In this document: piece by piece, positions 5,926-8,973 of the stretch | Numbering within the stretch: the first letter of the stretch is position 1 | Layout: each line of letters starts with the position of its first letter | Assembly: GCA_030145005.1 (NCBI GenBank) | Contig: JAQYWJ010000076.1 | Location: 1 to 8,973 of the forward strand | Source of the DNA: Desulfobacter sp. | Lineage (GTDB): Bacteria; Desulfobacterota; Desulfobacteria; Desulfobacterales; Desulfobacteraceae | Direction: 5' to 3' | Length of the DNA stretch: 8,973 nt | The notes under the pieces: generated by a model | Told to the model about the DNA's origin: nothing | What the model saw: only the letters and a program-made list of their open reading frames with translations | The model's database searches: none | Translations under genes and position numbers: made by a program

Positions 5926-6401
5926 TAGGTAGCAGTATGGGCCATGGTACCAGACAAATGTGCCGGCCCAACAAGTTCGGCTTCCCGAGAACCGGATCTA
6001 AAGCCCGGAATAAAAAGGTAAGGGGCTTTCAAACCGGAGACATAGTCGATGCTATGGTTACAGCGGGTAAGAAAGCAGGACATTACGTAGGCAGAGTGGC
6101 CGTCAGGGCAACCGGAAGCTTCAATGTTAAAGCCGATACCGCGACAGTACAAGGCATCGGTTGGAGATATTTTAGACTATTACATGCGTCGGATGGTTAC
6201 GCTTACAACTTTTGGGGTTGATCATAACTGCGGCCACTTTGTGCCAATGTTTTAATTGACTGCAAAATAACGTTGGGATTACAGATGGTTGATAGTGCCC
6301 TATATCTGGTCACCACATAGGTGGCTCATCTTATGCTCAAGCCCCAACTTTTAATACGAGCACAACGTGCTAAAGCACTATTTCCTTCCAAGCCTAAAGG
6401 C
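5847..6401 (+). repeat. Repeated hairpin core at both ends of the IscB remnant
   Basis: CCAAGCCTAAAGGC occurs exactly at 5847-5860 and 6388-6401, 541 bases apart. Similar sequence follows each: A-TTGGG-CTTG after the first copy and C-TGGG-TTG after the second. Each copy forms a GCC-TAAA-GGC hairpin. IS200/IS605-type elements carry related subterminal hairpins at left and right ends, so these are candidates for transposase-recognised ends; they could also be copies of an RNA motif. Confidence 0.5.
5874..6221 (+). pseudogene. iscB: IscB RNA-guided nuclease, C-terminal fragment
   Basis: The frame is open from 5874 to TGA at 6219-6221; an ATG at 5937 would give 94 residues. The last ~98 residues carry the IscB C-terminal signature in order: MGHGTRQMCRPNKFGFPRT, then VRGFQTGDIVDAMVTAGKK, GHYVGRVAVRATGSFNV, VQGIGWRYFRLL and DGYAY. 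Complete IscB proteins have roughly 400-500 residues, with an N-terminal PLMP region, a split RuvC, an HNH domain and this C-terminal target-interaction part. Here the RuvC and HNH segments are absent, so no nuclease activity is possible. Residues before about 5922 (PKYFEHYVT) no longer resemble IscB, so the deletion junction lies there. No good ribosome binding site precedes 5937. It is most simply a dead fragment; retention as a small RNA- or DNA-binding protein is less likely. Confidence 0.8.
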
Positions 6402-6431
6402 CTGGGTTGCCACAGCTAAAGGAAAAAACCT
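6222..6431 (+). other. Gene-free structured stretch before the adenylate cyclase
   Basis: No gene is seen. On the plus strand GTTGGG (6272-6277) pairs with CCCAAC (6343-6348), closing a branched fold with two internal arms. One arm is CAGAT (6282-6286) with ATCTG (6304-6308), stacked through a 5-base bulge on ATAG (6292-6295) with CTAT (6300-6303). The other is CCAC-ATAG-GTGG (6313-6324). Next come GTGC-TAAA-GCAC (6367-6378) and the repeated GCC-TAAA-GGC hairpin (6392-6401). It may be the right end of the IscB element, a second RNA, or the structured leader of the cyclase gene. The cyclase ribosome binding site AAAGG (6418-6422) is at its end. Confidence 0.45.
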
Positions 6432-8973
6432 ATGAATTTGGCAATCGATAATTTTGATTATAATTTGTTTGAATCCCGCTGGGAAAAATTATCACGGCAG
6501 GAAAAGATCTTGATTGTCAAAAATGCCGGCAAATTATATCCGGAAGTTGCCATTTTGCCGGTGCTTGCCGGTTTGACTTCGTATCATGCATCCGTGAGAA
6601 GCAATGCTCAAAAAAGTCTTGAGACCATTCAAGCAAATATCGGCGAACTTTTAGCAGATAGTTTGGATAAAAAGCAATATGTAACGGGCATGAAAAAAAG
6701 CGTGTCCTTGTGTGCCAGGATATATGCCGATATTCAACCCGGTATGGCATTTGATGAACTTAGTTTTTTTCTAAAAACATTACTTGGGATTAATGGTAAA
6801 GGTGCCTGTTTTGCATTCAAGGCCGTTCGTCAGGGACTTGTCAGCATTGATGACATGGAAAAACTGATTTTCACGGTTCCTGAACCCGAACGTCTGGCTT
6901 TTGTGGATGAATATATTCAAGCTTCGCCAGGCATCAGGCTGAAATTTGGATTTATGTTTAAACGGATATTGGAATCAATTCAACAACGGGACTGTGTTGT
7001 TAAATTCTTTGCCGGTCTGTTTGACCGGCAAAGAGATGTAGATCCATTTTTAAATAATATTAATTCGGACTTGAGAGATCCTGAGCAGATCATTTCTAAT
7101 GAGATACGGTCTCAATTGCCGGAAACAAGAGTAATCGGACTGAAAGCGCTTGCCGTGATGGTCACAAAAATTTCTCCTGATTTGTTGATCGATATTCTGG
7201 TTAGAGAGGAAATTGAAGAAAATCGGATTGCCGTTTACAATATTGTTGAAGAATCTTCAGTGGGGACGTATAAAGAGCTTGCCTATCCGATCCTGCATCT
7301 TTTTTATCAACGGAGCAAAAAAGAAGCGCTTCATGCTTTTAAAGCCCTCGTTGTATCGGGAAAGTTTGCACCGCATACATTATTGAGAATGATGCGCAAT
7401 AATTATCCTTCCCTGATACCATTGATCCATAGTGAAATATCCGACTTGTCCAAATTTTCTTTTTTTATGATTCAGGATATTGCGCTGAATCAAGATCAAT
7501 ATTTAAATTCAAATTTCGAAGCGAACCTGGCTTGTATTTTTGGGATGATCAAAAAACGGCCGGAACGGATCGTTAAAATATTTATCAAATATGCGACCGA
7601 CTATAAAGCTGCTGACAGGACAGCGGTAAAATCGTTTGTCGAAAAAACAAAACAGATTCTGACGCAGGAAAAGAAAAGCATTGAAGCGGAGTTTGATCCT
7701 GTAATCCAATTAGTGCATAAAAAGACCACCGAGATATCAAGCGCATTGTTAACTTTAACGCAAAACAGGATAGAGGAACTCAAAAATAATAAAAACTCAA
7801 CATCAGCATATTTTGAAAATCAGGTCATTACCCGTGTGGATTTGTCCTCTTATGACTTTTCGTTGACTTCTTTTTTTTTAAATAAATGCATCATTGATAA
7901 CAGTGACTTTTCCAATACTTATTTTTTCAAGGCGTTTTTCAAGAAGGCTGTTTTCCATAATGTTGATATGCGTCAGGCACGATTTAAAGAGGTCAATTTT
8001 GACCATGCCGTTTTTATTAACGTGAATGCAGCAGCAGCAGTTTTTACAAACTGCAGTTTTCAACATGTTGCCATTTATAATTGCGACTTCAGTCATACCT
8101 GCCTGAAAAATGCTCCTTTTATAGAGGCCACGATTTCAAAAGCATCATTTAATCAGGCTGATCTTTCTGGTTCGTGCCTTTCCTATTCCACCATTTCCGC
8201 TGTCTCATTTGTGAATGCAATCATTGATCAGGCTGATTTTTCAGACGCCAATGCCCGGTTTTGTCAATTTCCGCCAAAAGGATCCGTTCACTATCGAGCG
8301 GACTCCTTGAATTTCAACGCCAGGAAATATCAACTCTCTATTGAGGATCTGCCACCCATGAAAGAATCAATTGTGGCAGAAATCAATATGCAGATTTTCT
8401 GTGAATTTATTCATTATGGAGAGGGGAAATTTTTAAAACAAAATCAACTTTCCATGCTCACAGCCTTTGATCTTTTTAATAAAGATCAGACGGATTTGTT
8501 TCAACTTATCCCATTTCTGCTTCATGAAAACATCGTTCTGCCCGGAATGAAGGCCATAGACCCCCAGACACCTTGCGGGATCTGGAATTATATGCCAAGC
8601 CCTGAAATCCGGGAAATTTTAAGCAAATATATTAGCAGCAAAGAAAAAACGGTCGGGACATGCCGGGATTACGCGATAGAAAGCCTTTTTACTATCGGAA
8701 GTGTCGGGTCTATAGCGCAGGAATCAAACTCTGATATCGATTACTGGGTCTGCATTAATGAAGACAACTTGAGTACCCGGGATATCGCGTTATTGAAAAA
8801 GAAACTGGAAATTATGGAAAAAATGGCCATGAATCAGTTTTATACTCAAGTCACATTTTTTATGGTTGATGTGCATAGGGCAAAGAACAATGATTTTGGC
8901 GGGACAACCAATGAAAGCTCCGGTACAGCGCAATCAAATCTTTTAAAAGAAGAATTTTACAGGACAATGCTTC
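6432..8973 (+). CDS. cyaA: Class I adenylate cyclase with HEAT-like and pentapeptide-repeat N-terminus (incomplete at window end)
   Basis: The product makes cAMP from ATP; 847 residues are visible and the frame is open at the window edge. Residues about 1-395 are alpha-helical with HEAT-like character. About 400-455 are charged and probably a coiled coil (EKTKQILTQEKKSIEAEF onward). About 467-615 are pentapeptide repeats of the A(D/N)F/LxX type (for example NSDFSN, RFKEVNF, ASFNQADLSG, QADFSDANARF), which normally fold as a right-handed beta-helix. The cyclase domain follows, with FQLIPFLLHENIVLPGM (from about 690), TPCGIW, and the class I signature GSVGSIAQESNSDIDYW at 756-772. Asp768 and Asp770 are the metal-binding pair of the nucleotidyltransferase fold. 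In E. coli CyaA this signature lies near residue 110, so about 600 residues are added in front. ATG at 6432 has AAAGG nine bases upstream. The remaining catalytic and C-terminal regions lie beyond the window. Confidence 0.88.
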   Translation, partial: MNLAIDNFDYNLFESRWEKLSRQEKILIVKNAGKLYPEVAILPVLAGLTSYHASVRSNAQKSLETIQANIGELLADSLDKKQYVTGMKKSVSLCARIYADIQPGMAFDELSFFLKTLLGINGKGACFAFKAVRQGLVSIDDMEKLIFTVPEPERLAFVDEYIQASPGIRLKFGFMFKRILESIQQRDCVVKFFAGLFDRQRDVDPFLNNINSDLRDPEQIISNEIRSQLPETRVIGLKALAVMVTKISPDLLIDILVREEIEENRIAVYNIVEESSVGTYKELAYPILHLFYQRSKKEALHAFKALVVSGKFAPHTLLRMMRNNYPSLIPLIHSEISDLSKFSFFMIQDIALNQDQYLNSNFEANLACIFGMIKKRPERIVKIFIKYATDYKAADRTAVKSFVEKTKQILTQEKKSIEAEFDPVIQLVHKKTTEISSALLTLTQNRIEELKNNKNSTSAYFENQVITRVDLSSYDFSLTSFFLNKCIIDNSDFSNTYFFKAFFKKAVFHNVDMRQARFKEVNFDHAVFINVNAAAAVFTNCSFQHVAIYNCDFSHTCLKNAPFIEATISKASFNQADLSGSCLSYSTISAVSFVNAIIDQADFSDANARFCQFPPKGSVHYRADSLNFNARKYQLSIEDLPPMKESIVAEINMQIFCEFIHYGEGKFLKQNQLSMLTAFDLFNKDQTDLFQLIPFLLHENIVLPGMKAIDPQTPCGIWNYMPSPEIREILSKYISSKEKTVGTCRDYAIESLFTIGSVGSIAQESNSDIDYWVCINEDNLSTRDIALLKKKLEIMEKMAMNQFYTQVTFFMVDVHRAKNNDFGGTTNESSGTAQSNLLKEEFYRTML

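Larger units (their letters stand above)
5788..6431 (+). mobile_element. Decayed IscB (OMEGA/HEARO) element
   Basis: Seen in the sequence: an iscB 3' fragment, a nested-hairpin segment upstream, a second structured stretch downstream, and the 14-base hairpin core CCAAGCCTAAAGGC near both ends (5847-5860 and 6388-6401). The next base after the proposed right end begins ATGA. Known of the family: IscB genes travel in IS200/IS605-like elements with an omega RNA encoded just upstream, and HEARO elements were reported to sit immediately before ATGA or GTGA. Inferred: this is an internally deleted copy that lost the iscB 5' part and any transposase. The left boundary is a guess, placed at the TTGGG-ATA-CCCAA palindrome (5788-5800); the right boundary rests on the ATGA rule. 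It is not expected to be active. Confidence 0.5.

Noticed and set aside
5853..6152. Minus-strand frame of 99 codons
   Set aside because: It is antisense to the iscB fragment, whose plus-strand translation matches IscB signatures.
8026..8040. GCA repeat run in the cyclase gene
   Set aside because: It encodes four alanines in the pentapeptide region without breaking the frame; too short to treat as a phase-variable repeat.

Overview
The window looks like chromosomal or accessory DNA of a Gram-negative anaerobe, most likely a Desulfobacterota-type bacterium. This is an inference from four things: a PEP-CTERM protein behind a sigma-54-type promoter, a class I adenylate cyclase with a long pentapeptide-repeat N-terminus, a P2-type cation ATPase, and moderate GC broken by very AT-rich intergenic tracts. 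No rRNA, tRNA or CRISPR array was seen.

Layout. Bases 21-488 (+) encode a small membrane-anchored protein with a PH/GRAM-like domain. It converges on and overlaps a minus-strand pair (418-1382). One member of the pair is a winged-helix replication-initiator/prophage-type DNA-binding protein. The other is a short helical protein whose start is unclear and may be CTG. An AT-rich control region (1527-1730) holds imperfect direct repeats and a near-ideal -24/-12 sigma-54 promoter in front of a secreted PEP-CTERM protein (1731-2285), which ends at a good terminator. Bases 2340-2700 hold a run of hairpins and the 3' end of an unidentified minus-strand gene, probably a mobile-element remnant. A complete P-type cation ATPase follows (2926-5643).

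The most notable region is 5788-6431. It contains the C-terminal third or less of an IscB (OMEGA/HEARO) RNA-guided nuclease, preceded by a nested-hairpin segment that may be the remains of its omega RNA, and followed by a second strongly structured stretch. A 14-base hairpin core is shared between the two ends. The element seems to stop directly at an ATGA that is also the start codon of the next gene, which matches the ATGA/GTGA insertion preference reported for HEARO elements.

That next gene (6432 to the window edge, incomplete) is a class I adenylate cyclase. It has an alpha-helical region, a probable coiled coil, about 150 residues of pentapeptide repeats, then the cyclase catalytic domain with its GSxGSxxQ...SDxDYW signature. 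The cyclase now depends on a leader and ribosome binding site that may have been supplied by the decayed IscB element. The genes do not form one pathway; the window is best read as a few host genes separated by mobile-element debris.
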